Source: Clostridia bacterium (lineage in GTDB: Bacteria; Bacillota; Clostridia; Oscillospirales; Acutalibacteraceae). From it: a DNA stretch of 17,722 nt. The stretch spans positions 1 through 17,722 of the forward strand of contig JAFYQN010000074.1 in assembly GCA_017559885.1 (NCBI GenBank), written 5' to 3'. The notes under the pieces are model-generated. The model saw only the letters and a program-made list of their open reading frames with translations. It did no database searches and was not told the origin of the DNA. Below, in pieces: positions 6,995 through 14,230 of the stretch (within the stretch, counting starts at the first letter, position 1; every line of letters starts with the position of its first letter). Made by a program: the position numbers and the translations under genes.

Positions 6995-8233
6995 ATGGAA
7001 TACGGTTGTATTGGTGAAAAACTAACCCACAGTTTTTCAAAAGAAATACACAATTTACTTTTTGATTACGATTATAAGATTAAAGAAATTCCTAAAGGTG
7101 AACTTGACATCTTTATGACCCAAAGGGATTTTAAAGCAATAAACGTAACCATACCATATAAGCAGGATGTAATACCTTATCTTGATTTTGTAAGTGATAC
7201 CGCGCGTCAAATTGGCGCGGTAAACACCATAGTAAACCGTAACGGCAAACTTTACGGATACAACACCGATTTTGCCGGTATGACGGCGCTAATTGATAGA
7301 CAGGGTATTAAAATAAAAGACAAAACAGTTTTGGTTTTGGGTAGCGGTGGCACCTCTAAAACGGCGGTTGCCGTAGCAAAAAATCTTGGCGCAAAATGCG
7401 TTATAAGGGTTTCACGCACGGCAAAGGAAGACTGTATTACATACGAGGATATGTACGAGCGTTTTTGTGACGCGCAGGTTATAATAAATACTACGCCTTG
7501 CGGTATGTACCCCAATATAATTGGCGAGTCGATAAACATTGACCGTTTTAATAATTTAGAAGCGGTGGTTGACGCTATTTATAATCCGCTATGTTCTAAC
7601 CTTGTGATAAAGGCACAACAAAAGGGTATAAACGCTATTGGCGGTCTTTATATGTTGGTGGCGCAGGCGGCGATTGCGGCAGAACTTTTTACAGATACAA
7701 AAGTGTCCAGAGAAAAAGTAGATGCAGTTTATAACGCAATCGTAAAGCAAAAGCGAAACATAGTGCTTGTTGGTATGCCTTCAAGCGGAAAAACAACCAT
7801 AGGCAAACAACTTGCAAATGAGTTGAATATGCAGTTTGTTGATACCGATAAAGAGATTGAAAAAGTATCGGGCAAAACAATCCCCGAGATTTTTGCCGAG
7901 TTTGGCGAAAGCGGTTTTCGCGATATAGAAAGTCAGGTTATAGTAGACGTTTCGGCAAAGCAAAACACGATTATTGCAACGGGCGGTGGCGCAATTTTGC
8001 GTGAGCAAAACGTAACGCTTTTAAAGGGTAACGGAAAAATTTACTTTGTTGACCGTCCTATAGAGTTACTTATCACAACCGATGACCGACCGCTTTCAAG
8101 CAACCGTGACGACCTTGTAAAAAGATATAATGAACGTTACGACATTTACTGTAACGAAGCAGATAAAAAAATTATAAATGATGGCGAAATAAATACCGTT
8201 ACAACCGCCATAAAGGAAGATTTTTTAAAATGA
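6995..8233 (+). CDS. aroE-aroK: Fused shikimate dehydrogenase - shikimate kinase
   Basis: One 412-residue chain carries two consecutive pathway enzymes. Residues 1 to about 248 are AroE: substrate loop HSFSKEIHN (12-20), NVTIPYK with catalytic Lys56, NTDFAG with Asp92, nucleotide loop LGSGGTSKT (115-123), and INTTPCGMYP. Residues about 253-412 are AroK: Walker A GMPSSGKTT (260-268), DTD (283-285), GFRDIE with Arg309, GGG (330-332), DDRPL with Arg365, and the RYNERY segment (378-383). Together they take 3-dehydroshikimate to shikimate 3-phosphate. The usual SxSP of AroE reads SFSK here. GGAAGG at 6981-6986 supports the ATG at 6995. The stop overlaps the aroQ start by 4 bases. Confidence 0.95.
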   Translation: MEYGCIGEKLTHSFSKEIHNLLFDYDYKIKEIPKGELDIFMTQRDFKAINVTIPYKQDVIPYLDFVSDTARQIGAVNTIVNRNGKLYGYNTDFAGMTALIDRQGIKIKDKTVLVLGSGGTSKTAVAVAKNLGAKCVIRVSRTAKEDCITYEDMYERFCDAQVIINTTPCGMYPNIIGESINIDRFNNLEAVVDAIYNPLCSNLVIKAQQKGINAIGGLYMLVAQAAIAAELFTDTKVSREKVDAVYNAIVKQKRNIVLVGMPSSGKTTIGKQLANELNMQFVDTDKEIEKVSGKTIPEIFAEFGESGFRDIESQVIVDVSAKQNTIIATGGGAILREQNVTLLKGNGKIYFVDRPIELLITTDDRPLSSNRDDLVKRYNERYDIYCNEADKKIINDGEINTVTTAIKEDFLK

Positions 8234-8664
8234 AAATACTTGTAATTAACGGACCAAATCTTAATATGCTTGGCATTCGCGAACCCGATATTTACGGCAA
8301 AAACACTTATAACGATTTGTGTAAACTTATTACCGATTATGCTAAAAATAAGGGTTTAGAAGTAGAAATTTATCAATCCAATCACGAAGGCGATTTGGTA
8401 GATGAAATTCAGGCCGCTTATAAGTCTTTTGACGGAATCGTTATAAATCCTGCGGCATACACCCACACAAGCGTTGCGATTTTAGACGCTGTAAAATCGG
8501 TGGGGTTGCCTACTGTTGAAGTTCATATTTCGGCGGTAGAAACACGTGAAGATTTTCGTCAGGTAAGTTTTGTGCGTCAAGCGTGTATTAAGACCATTAC
8601 AGGTCTTGGTTTTGACGGTTATTTAAGAGCGATAGATACTTTAATCGAAAACGGAAAAAACTAA
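8230..8664 (+). CDS. aroQ: Type II 3-dehydroquinate dehydratase
   Basis: Third shikimate step, dehydrating 3-dehydroquinate to 3-dehydroshikimate. 144 residues, normal for the small dodecameric type II enzyme. Seen: NGPNLNMLGIREPDIYG (7-23) with Arg17 and catalytic Tyr22, QSNHEGDL (49-56), INPAAYTHTS (72-81), VEVHIS with catalytic His99, and REDFR. The stretch after the catalytic His, commonly SNxHxRE, reads SAVETRE here; catalytic residues are kept. Start ATGA overlaps aroE-aroK, and its TAA shares one base with the aroA ATG (TAATG). Confidence 0.95.
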   Translation: MKILVINGPNLNMLGIREPDIYGKNTYNDLCKLITDYAKNKGLEVEIYQSNHEGDLVDEIQAAYKSFDGIVINPAAYTHTSVAILDAVKSVGLPTVEVHISAVETREDFRQVSFVRQACIKTITGLGFDGYLRAIDTLIENGKN

Positions 8665-9869
8665 TGATTGTTACTATTAAAAAATCAAAAGCAAAAGGCA
8701 AAACTGCCGCGCCACCCTCAAAATCAATGGCCCATCGAGCGCTTATTTGCGGCGCGTTGTCGGGTGGCAGTAAAATTGATAATATAGAATATTCAAACGA
8801 TATACTTGCAACGCTTGACTGTTTAAAAATGCTTGGCGCAAGCGTACAAAAAAATGGTAGTGTTATAAACGCTGGCGGTCTTAACCCCTTTGTTTCAGGC
8901 AAAGCGACGCTTAACTGCTGTGAAAGCGGTAGCACGCTACGATTTATGATACCGCTTTGTATGCTATCGAACAGTAAAATTTTGCTTACGGGAAGCGAAC
9001 GACTTTTTGCGCGTAATCTTACAATTTATGAGCAAATCGCAAAGCAAAATGACATATTGTTTGAAACAAACGATAGTGGAGTTACCGTTTGCGGTAAGTT
9101 AAAATCGGGTAATTATAAGATAGCAGGCAATATATCAAGTCAGTTTATATCGGGAATGCTTTTCGCGCTACCGCTTTTAGACGGTGATAGCACACTTGAA
9201 ATCGTTGGTGAGTATGAAAGCGAACCCTACGTGGATTTGACAATAAAATCTTTAAATGATTTTGGCGTAACAATAAAAAAATGCAACCGCACATATAAAA
9301 TCAAAGGCGGTCAGAAGTATATCGCCAAAGATATGACCGTCGAGGGGGATTATTCAAACGCGGCATTTTTAGACGGATTTAATCTTTTAGGCGGCGACGT
9401 TACGGTCACAGGTCTTGACCCCGATTCGTTACAGGGCGATAAGATTTACAAGCAAATGTACGCGGAACTAAAAGAAGGCAAAAGGCAGTTTGACCTGTCA
9501 CAGTGTCCTGACCTTGCACCCGTTATGTTTGCGCTGTCGGCTACTTTTGGTACAACGCATTTTACAGGTACAAAACGTCTTAAAATAAAAGAAAGTGACC
9601 GCGCTACAGCGATGCAACAAGAACTTTATAAGTTTGGTATAAAAATGGACGTAAATGATAATGACGTTACGGTTTACGGCGGAGAAATTAAAACCCCGAC
9701 CGAAACGCTTTGCGGTCACAATGACCACCGTATTGTTATGGCGCTTTCACTGCTTTGCACCCTTACGGGCGGCAGTATAAGTGAGGCCGAATCGGTAGCA
9801 AAAAGTTATCCCGATTATTTTGAAAAAGTAAAATCTTTTGGAACAGTGATAGAAAATGAACTTAAATGA
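8664..9869 (+). CDS. aroA: 5-enolpyruvylshikimate-3-phosphate (EPSP) synthase
   Basis: Joins phosphoenolpyruvate to shikimate 3-phosphate. 401 residues, two-domain inside-out barrel family. Seen: PPSKSMAHRAL (17-27) with Lys20, Ser21 and Arg25, ESGSTLRFM (87-95), SSQFISGML (158-166), EGDYSNAAFL, CPDLAPVMFA with catalytic Asp283, KIKESDR with Glu310, and GHNDHRIVMA (351-360). The glyphosate-site motif of E. coli-type enzymes (GNAGTAMRP) is replaced by ESGSTLRF, as I recall for clostridial relatives. It overlaps aroQ by one base and tyrA by 14. Confidence 0.95.
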   Translation: MIVTIKKSKAKGKTAAPPSKSMAHRALICGALSGGSKIDNIEYSNDILATLDCLKMLGASVQKNGSVINAGGLNPFVSGKATLNCCESGSTLRFMIPLCMLSNSKILLTGSERLFARNLTIYEQIAKQNDILFETNDSGVTVCGKLKSGNYKIAGNISSQFISGMLFALPLLDGDSTLEIVGEYESEPYVDLTIKSLNDFGVTIKKCNRTYKIKGGQKYIAKDMTVEGDYSNAAFLDGFNLLGGDVTVTGLDPDSLQGDKIYKQMYAELKEGKRQFDLSQCPDLAPVMFALSATFGTTHFTGTKRLKIKESDRATAMQQELYKFGIKMDVNDNDVTVYGGEIKTPTETLCGHNDHRIVMALSLLCTLTGGSISEAESVAKSYPDYFEKVKSFGTVIENELK

Positions 9870-10725
9870 TGTAAAAAATGTACTTATCGTAGGCCTTGGT
9901 CTTTTGGGCGGTAGTTATGCTAAAGCGCTTACCAAAAAGGGTTTTGACGTAAAGGTTATAACCCTAAATCAAGACGATATTGATTATGCTGTGGGCGAAG
10001 GTTTTATATCGGGCGGCACAACACAGGTGGATCCTGAATTTATAGCGCAGGCGCAACTTATAATTTTTGCGCTTTATCCTCACACTTTTATTGAGTGGAT
10101 AGAAGCTTATGGAAATCTCATAAAACCCGGTACCGTTATAACCGACGTTACGGGTGTTAAAGGTTGTATTGTAGAGCGTGTTCAAGATATGTTACCCTCA
10201 GGTGTCGAGTTTATTTCGGCTCACCCTATGGCAGGTAAAGAAAGTTGCGGTGTGCGTAATGCCGACGAAACTATTTTTAAAAAGGCAAACTATATCGTAG
10301 TGCCTACCAACCGCAACACCCCCGACGGAATACGTCTTTGTTGCGATTTGGGTCGCGCTTTGGGATTTAATGATATTTCAAGTCTTACAGTTAGACAACA
10401 CGATGAAATGATTGCCTTTTTGTCACAGTTAACGCATGGCATCGCGATATCGCTTATGTGCGCAAACGGAGATCCTAACCTTGTGAGATATACGGGTGAC
10501 TCCTTCCGTGACCTTACCCGAATTGCAAATATTAACGATGATATGTGGAGTGAACTGTTTCTCGCTAACCGTGAAGCGCTTTTGCAAGAAATGGATGGTT
10601 ATCGCGATGTATTTAACCGACTTTACGATACCATTAAAAATGGCGACCGTGAAGCAATGCGCGATATGATGCGTCTGTCAAGCGCGCGCAGAAAGACATT
10701 TAACGAAGGTGAAAAATTGATATGA
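9856..10725 (+). CDS. tyrA: Prephenate dehydrogenase
   Basis: Oxidative decarboxylation of prephenate to 4-hydroxyphenylpyruvate, the Tyr branch. 289 residues. An N-terminal Rossmann motif GLGLLGG (13-19), ITDVTGVKG (95-103), SAHPMAGKE (121-129) and LTHGIAISL (192-200, with the conserved His194) identify the family. The chain ends without the C-terminal ACT domain found in many Bacillus-type TyrA proteins, so allosteric Tyr control may be absent or located in the catalytic domains. The ATG at 9856 lies inside aroA (14-base overlap); no better in-frame start is visible. The stop overlaps the DAHP synthase start by 4 bases. Confidence 0.93.
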   Translation: MNLNDVKNVLIVGLGLLGGSYAKALTKKGFDVKVITLNQDDIDYAVGEGFISGGTTQVDPEFIAQAQLIIFALYPHTFIEWIEAYGNLIKPGTVITDVTGVKGCIVERVQDMLPSGVEFISAHPMAGKESCGVRNADETIFKKANYIVVPTNRNTPDGIRLCCDLGRALGFNDISSLTVRQHDEMIAFLSQLTHGIAISLMCANGDPNLVRYTGDSFRDLTRIANINDDMWSELFLANREALLQEMDGYRDVFNRLYDTIKNGDREAMRDMMRLSSARRKTFNEGEKLI

Positions 10726-11753
10726 GCATGGATTTCAAAAGAAAATTGCCAATACCAAAAGAAATAAAAGAGCAATACCCCGTAACCGAGGAATTGGCAA
10801 AAATAAAGGCGCAACGCGATGCCGATATAAAGGCGGTATTTACGGGCGAGTTAGACAAGTTTTTGCTTATAATCGGTCCTTGTTCTGCCGATAATGAAGA
10901 GGCAGTGCTTGACTATATGGGAAGACTTAAAAAGGTTGCCGACGATGTAAGCGATAAAATTTTGGTTATTCCTCGTGTTTATACTAATAAGCCACGTACT
11001 ACGGGCGAGGGTTATAAGGGTATGCTTCATCAACCCAACCCCGAAGAGCAACCCGATATGTTAAAGGGTATTATCGCTATACGTGACTTGCATATGAGGG
11101 CGCTTGCTGACTACGGATTTACCTGCGCTGACGAAATGCTCTACCCCGAAAATTATCGTTATCTTTCGGATATTTTGGGTTACGTTGCCATCGGCGCGCG
11201 CTCGGTAGAAAATCAACAACACCGCCTCGTTTCAAGTGGTATATCAATCCCTGTTGGTATGAAAAATCCTACAAGCGGCGACCTTACCGTTATGATGAAT
11301 TCTATTAAAGCGGCGCAAACCTCTCACACCTATCTTTATCGCGGTTGGGAGGTTACAAGTTCGGGTAACGATACCGCCCATGCGATTTTGCGCGGTTATA
11401 TGGATTTTGCAGGCAGAAATATATCGAACTATCACTATGAAGATATTGCGCATCTTTGCGAACTATATCAAGAATACGGGCTTAAAAATCCGTCGGTAAT
11501 TATTGACGCAAACCACGCAAACTCGTCTAAAAAATATTTAGAGCAAATCCGTATTGCAAAAGACGTTGTTTACAGTCGCAATCACAATCACGATATACGT
11601 GACCTTGTAAAAGGTATTATGATTGAAAGTTATATTGAAGACGGCGTGCAAAAAATCGGCGAGCATATCTACGGAAAATCTATTACCGACCCGTGTCTTG
11701 GTTGGGAAAAGACCGAAAATCTTATTTACAAAATTGCCGACAGTTTGGAGTGA
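10722..11753 (+). CDS. aroF: 3-deoxy-7-phosphoheptulonate (DAHP) synthase, type I-alpha
   Basis: First committed step: phosphoenolpyruvate plus erythrose 4-phosphate to DAHP. 343 residues, E. coli AroF/G/H-like rather than the AroA(Q) or AroG type of Bacillus. Seen: IGPCSAD (51-57) with metal-binding Cys54, PRVYTNKPRTTGEG (84-97), GARSVENQQHR (158-168), VGMKNPTSGD with Lys181, DANHAN with His264, IES with Glu302, and ITDPCLGW with Asp323. The residue numbers run close to E. coli AroG metal ligands (Cys61, His268, Glu302, Asp326). It is last of the enzymes although first in the pathway. The symbol aroF is chosen by family; isozyme class cannot be set. Overlaps tyrA by 4 bases. Confidence 0.94.
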   Translation: MSMDFKRKLPIPKEIKEQYPVTEELAKIKAQRDADIKAVFTGELDKFLLIIGPCSADNEEAVLDYMGRLKKVADDVSDKILVIPRVYTNKPRTTGEGYKGMLHQPNPEEQPDMLKGIIAIRDLHMRALADYGFTCADEMLYPENYRYLSDILGYVAIGARSVENQQHRLVSSGISIPVGMKNPTSGDLTVMMNSIKAAQTSHTYLYRGWEVTSSGNDTAHAILRGYMDFAGRNISNYHYEDIAHLCELYQEYGLKNPSVIIDANHANSSKKYLEQIRIAKDVVYSRNHNHDIRDLVKGIMIESYIEDGVQKIGEHIYGKSITDPCLGWEKTENLIYKIADSLE

Positions 11754-11758
11754 TAAAA

Positions 11759-12019
11759 TTGACAAGATTTATTGTTGCTTTGCTTTTTGGAGCAGGGCAA
11801 ATATGCCTTACAGAGCAGTTAATTTACGCTTTTAATAAGCGAGACGGCAAAAAAACATTGTTGTTTTTTGCCGCAAAGTTTTTAGCGTACGCTATAGGTG
11901 TAGGTTTTGTAATTCTTAAAGATATTTTAAATATAAACTATTTTGTTTATGGTTTTGTGGTTGGCATTCCTCTTGCAGCGATAGCGTTATTTGTTTATAA
12001 AACTATATACAAGAAATAA
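11759..12019 (+). CDS. Small hydrophobic membrane protein, function unknown
   Basis: A TTG start at 11759 is preferred: GGAG at 11747-11750 lies 8 bases upstream, and the resulting 86-residue protein begins at a hydrophobic helix. An upstream in-frame ATG (11693) lies wholly inside the DAHP synthase gene and would add 22 polar residues. Three hydrophobic segments are visible (roughly residues 3-23, 35-55 and 60-82), with charged loops and a YKTIYKK tail. I do not recognise the family; the size and layout resemble AtpI-like small membrane proteins, but no atp gene is near. It is 5 bases after the DAHP synthase stop and before the operon terminator, so it is co-transcribed with the aromatic genes. 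Confidence 0.72.
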   Translation: MTRFIVALLFGAGQICLTEQLIYAFNKRDGKKTLLFFAAKFLAYAIGVGFVILKDILNINYFVYGFVVGIPLAAIALFVYKTIYKK

Positions 12020-12023
12020 AAAT

Positions 12024-12066
12024 AAATCTCGGATACATTTTGTGTGTCCGAGATTTAAATTTTTTT
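12024..12066 (+). terminator. Intrinsic terminator of the aromatic amino acid operon
   Basis: A 14-bp stem (AAATCTCGGATACA at 12024-12037 with TGTGTCCGAGATTT at 12043-12056, one G-T pair) closes a 5-base loop and is followed by AAA and seven T (12060-12066). It starts 4 bases after the stop of the small membrane protein and ends 9 bases before the pyrH promoter. Confidence 0.93.
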
Positions 12067-12075
12067 CTTTTTGGA

Positions 12076-12104
12076 TTGACTTTAATACACCGATATTGTA
12101 AAAT
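12076..12104 (+). promoter_or_regulatory. Sigma-A-type promoter of the pyrH cluster
   Basis: TTGACT (12076-12081), 17-base spacer, TAAAAT (12099-12104), expected start about 12111. A very AT-rich leader of about 30 bases leads to GGGGGAG and the pyrH ATG. Confidence 0.88.
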
Positions 12105-12142
12105 AATATTAAATATAATATATATTATTGGGGGAGTTATGT

Positions 12143-12847
12143 ATGAAACCCGTTTACAAACGCGTTTTGCTTAAACTTAGTGGCGAAGTTTTGGCAGGAG
12201 GAAAAGGTTCAGGAATTGATTTTGACAAGGTTGAAGAGGTTTGTAAAACAATAAAAGAATGTGTTGATTTAGGCGTAGAAGTTGCAATCGTTGTAGGCGG
12301 CGGCAATTTTTGGCGAGGACGTTCGAGCGGTAAAATGGACCGCACCCGAGCTGACCACATGGGTATGCTTGCTACTACAATAAATTCATTGGCGCTTTGC
12401 GATACGCTTGAGCAGTTGGGCGTTACAACACGTGTGCAAACAGCTATCGAAATGCGTCAAATTGCAGAACCCTATATCCGCAACAAAGCGGTAAGCCATT
12501 TGAGCAAGGGTAGGGTAGTCATATTTGGTTGCGGCACAGGTAACCCGTTCTTTTCTACCGATACTGCGGCAGCGCTTCGCGGTGTTGAAATCGGTGCCGA
12601 CGTAATCTTTAAGGCAACCAACGTTGACGGTGTTTACGACAGTGATCCAAAAACCAATCCAAACGCTAAAAAGTATGACACGCTTACCCACCACGACGTT
12701 TTAGCGCAGGAACTTCACGTTATGGATTCTGCCGCTGCATCACTTTGTATGGAAAACAATATAGATATACTTGTTTTCAATCTTAACAATCCCCACAATA
12801 TTGTCGATGCAGTATGCGGTAAAACAATTGGCACTTTAGTTAAATAA
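12143..12847 (+). CDS. pyrH: UMP kinase
   Basis: Phosphorylates UMP to UDP; hexameric amino acid kinase fold. From the ATG at 12143 the protein is 234 residues, normal for the family. Seen: KRVLLKLSGEVLAG (6-19), VVGGGNFWRGR (50-60), RTRADHMGMLATTINSLAL (67-85), GTGNPFFSTD (131-140), ATNVDGVYDSDP (158-169) and VMDSAAASLC. GGGGGAG at 12130-12136 gives 6-base spacing to this ATG. The TTG at 12128, five codons upstream, overlaps the ribosome binding site and is rejected. The pyrH-frr pair is widely conserved, commonly behind rpsB-tsf; here it has its own promoter and the aromatic operon upstream. Confidence 0.97.
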   Translation: MKPVYKRVLLKLSGEVLAGGKGSGIDFDKVEEVCKTIKECVDLGVEVAIVVGGGNFWRGRSSGKMDRTRADHMGMLATTINSLALCDTLEQLGVTTRVQTAIEMRQIAEPYIRNKAVSHLSKGRVVIFGCGTGNPFFSTDTAAALRGVEIGADVIFKATNVDGVYDSDPKTNPNAKKYDTLTHHDVLAQELHVMDSAAASLCMENNIDILVFNLNNPHNIVDAVCGKTIGTLVK

Positions 12848-12885
12848 TCTAAAATTAAAATTTAGTTTGGCAAAAGGAGATACTT

Positions 12886-13440
12886 ATGAACGAATTAATT
12901 AAAAATACCGAAGAAAGAATGAGAAAATCTATCGACGCGCTTGAGCGTGAGTATAAATCTATAAGAGCAGGTCGCGCTAATGCCGCAGTTCTTGACCGCG
13001 TAAACGTTGACTATTACGGCGTGCCTACACCCGTTCAACAAATGGCGGCAGTATCTGTGCCCGAAGCACGCACCTTGCTTATTACACCTTGGGATAAAAC
13101 AACCCTTAAAGATATCGAAAAGGCAATCCTTACTTCCGAAATCGGTATCAACCCTCAAAATGACGGCACAAGCATTCGTCTTAACTTCCCACCTCTTACC
13201 GAGGAACGTCGTAAGGATATAGTAAAAGATATCCGTAAAAAAGGCGAGGATGCAAAGGTTGCTGTTCGTAATCAGCGTCGTGACGCGCTCGATAAACTTA
13301 AAGTGCTTAAAAAGAACAATGCCATCACCGAAGATGACGAGGCAAACGGCGAAAAGAAAATTCAAAATCTTACAGATAAATTCTGTAAAGAAGTTGACGA
13401 AATTCAGTCAATAAAAGAAAAAGAGATAATGGAAATATAA
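12886..13440 (+). CDS. frr: Ribosome recycling factor
   Basis: Splits post-termination ribosomes together with EF-G and IF3. 184 residues, exactly family length. Seen: an N-terminal helix with RMRKSIDALEREYKSIRAGR (12-31), YYGVPTPVQQMA (43-54), the domain II core ITPWDK (71-76), LNFPPLTEERR (99-109) and long basic and acidic C-terminal helices. AGGAG at 12875-12879 is 6 bases from the ATG. It is 38 bases after pyrH, with the same promoter, and is followed by the palindrome at 13446-13473. Confidence 0.97.
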   Translation: MNELIKNTEERMRKSIDALEREYKSIRAGRANAAVLDRVNVDYYGVPTPVQQMAAVSVPEARTLLITPWDKTTLKDIEKAILTSEIGINPQNDGTSIRLNFPPLTEERRKDIVKDIRKKGEDAKVAVRNQRRDALDKLKVLKKNNAITEDDEANGEKKIQNLTDKFCKEVDEIQSIKEKEIMEI

Positions 13441-13445
13441 TTACT

Positions 13446-13473
13446 TTAAAGCGGATTTTAAAATCCGCTTTAA
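13446..13473 (+). terminator. Perfect 28-base palindrome after frr, probable terminator or partial attenuator
   Basis: TTAAAGCGGATT and its mirror AATCCGCTTTAA surround a TTAA centre; as RNA this is a stable GC-cored hairpin. The T-rich tail is weak (CTTTAATT, then TTTTT at 13481-13485). It sits 6 bases after the frr stop and 28 before the uppS ATG. No promoter was found for uppS, so partial termination, reducing uppS-rseP expression relative to pyrH-frr, is a reasonable reading; an RNA processing or stability hairpin is the alternative. Confidence 0.65.
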
Positions 13474-13501
13474 TTATCACTTTTTAAAAAGAGGTTTTGA
13501 T

Positions 13502-14218
13502 ATGGCAATCTTTAAAAAGACAAAAGACGTTGAGTTAGTATTGCCTACCCATATTGCAATTATTATGGACGGCAATGGCCGTTGGGCAAAAAACCGCGCT
13601 TTACCAAGAACGGCAGGTCACGCGGCAGGATCTAAAACGTTTAAAGATATTGCAAGATACTGCAATAAAATAGGTCTTAAATATCTTACGGTGTACGCCT
13701 TTTCTACTGAAAATTGGAAACGTCCCAAAGAAGAGGTTGATAACATTATGAAAATCTTTAAGGAATACCTTGAAGATACAAAAAGTTTTAAAGACGAAAA
13801 TATACAGTTGCAGTTTATAGGTGACCGTAGCGCGTTAGATGAGGAAATTCAACGTTTGATGGCGGAATGTGAAAAAGAATCCGCGGGCTCAACCGGTTTG
13901 CATCTTAACATAGCGATAAATTATGGCGGTCGTGATGAAATTGTTCATGCCGTAAAACAAATCGTTGCCGAAGGAATTGACGCAAACGATATTACCGAAC
14001 AAATGATATCCGACAAACTTTACACAAGCGGTCAACCCGACCCCGACTTTATTATACGACCCAGTGGTGAGTATCGACTTTCAAACTATCTTATATGGCA
14101 GTCGGCTTACGCGGAGTATTGGTTTTCTGATATACTGTGGCCTGATTTTAAACCAAGTGATTTAGATAAGGCGATAGAAGATTATAACAAAAGAAATCGT
14201 CGTTTTGGCGGCGTTTAG
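13502..14218 (+). CDS. uppS: Undecaprenyl diphosphate synthase (cis-prenyltransferase)
   Basis: Condenses isopentenyl diphosphate units onto farnesyl diphosphate to make the C55 lipid carrier for cell wall synthesis. 238 residues. Seen: IAIIMDGNGRWAK (18-30) with the catalytic Asp23, the RTAGHAAG segment (36-43), LTVYAFSTENWKRP (about 61-74), INYGGRDEI, and the C-terminal RPSGEYRLSNYLIWQSAY block; the usual RTSGE reads RPSGE. GAGG at 13491-13494 is 7 bases upstream. Its stop overlaps the AGGAGG of cdsA. Confidence 0.97.
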   Translation: MAIFKKTKDVELVLPTHIAIIMDGNGRWAKNRALPRTAGHAAGSKTFKDIARYCNKIGLKYLTVYAFSTENWKRPKEEVDNIMKIFKEYLEDTKSFKDENIQLQFIGDRSALDEEIQRLMAECEKESAGSTGLHLNIAINYGGRDEIVHAVKQIVAEGIDANDITEQMISDKLYTSGQPDPDFIIRPSGEYRLSNYLIWQSAYAEYWFSDILWPDFKPSDLDKAIEDYNKRNRRFGGV

Positions 14219-14230
14219 GAGGAAAAATTT

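Noticed and set aside
12128..12142. TTG start for pyrH
   Set aside because: It overlaps the GGGGGAG ribosome binding site and would add five residues not typical of UMP kinases; ATG at 12143 has proper spacing.
12895..13365. 156-codon open frame on the - strand opposite frr
   Set aside because: frr is unmistakable on the + strand; the reverse frame has no motif or initiation signal.
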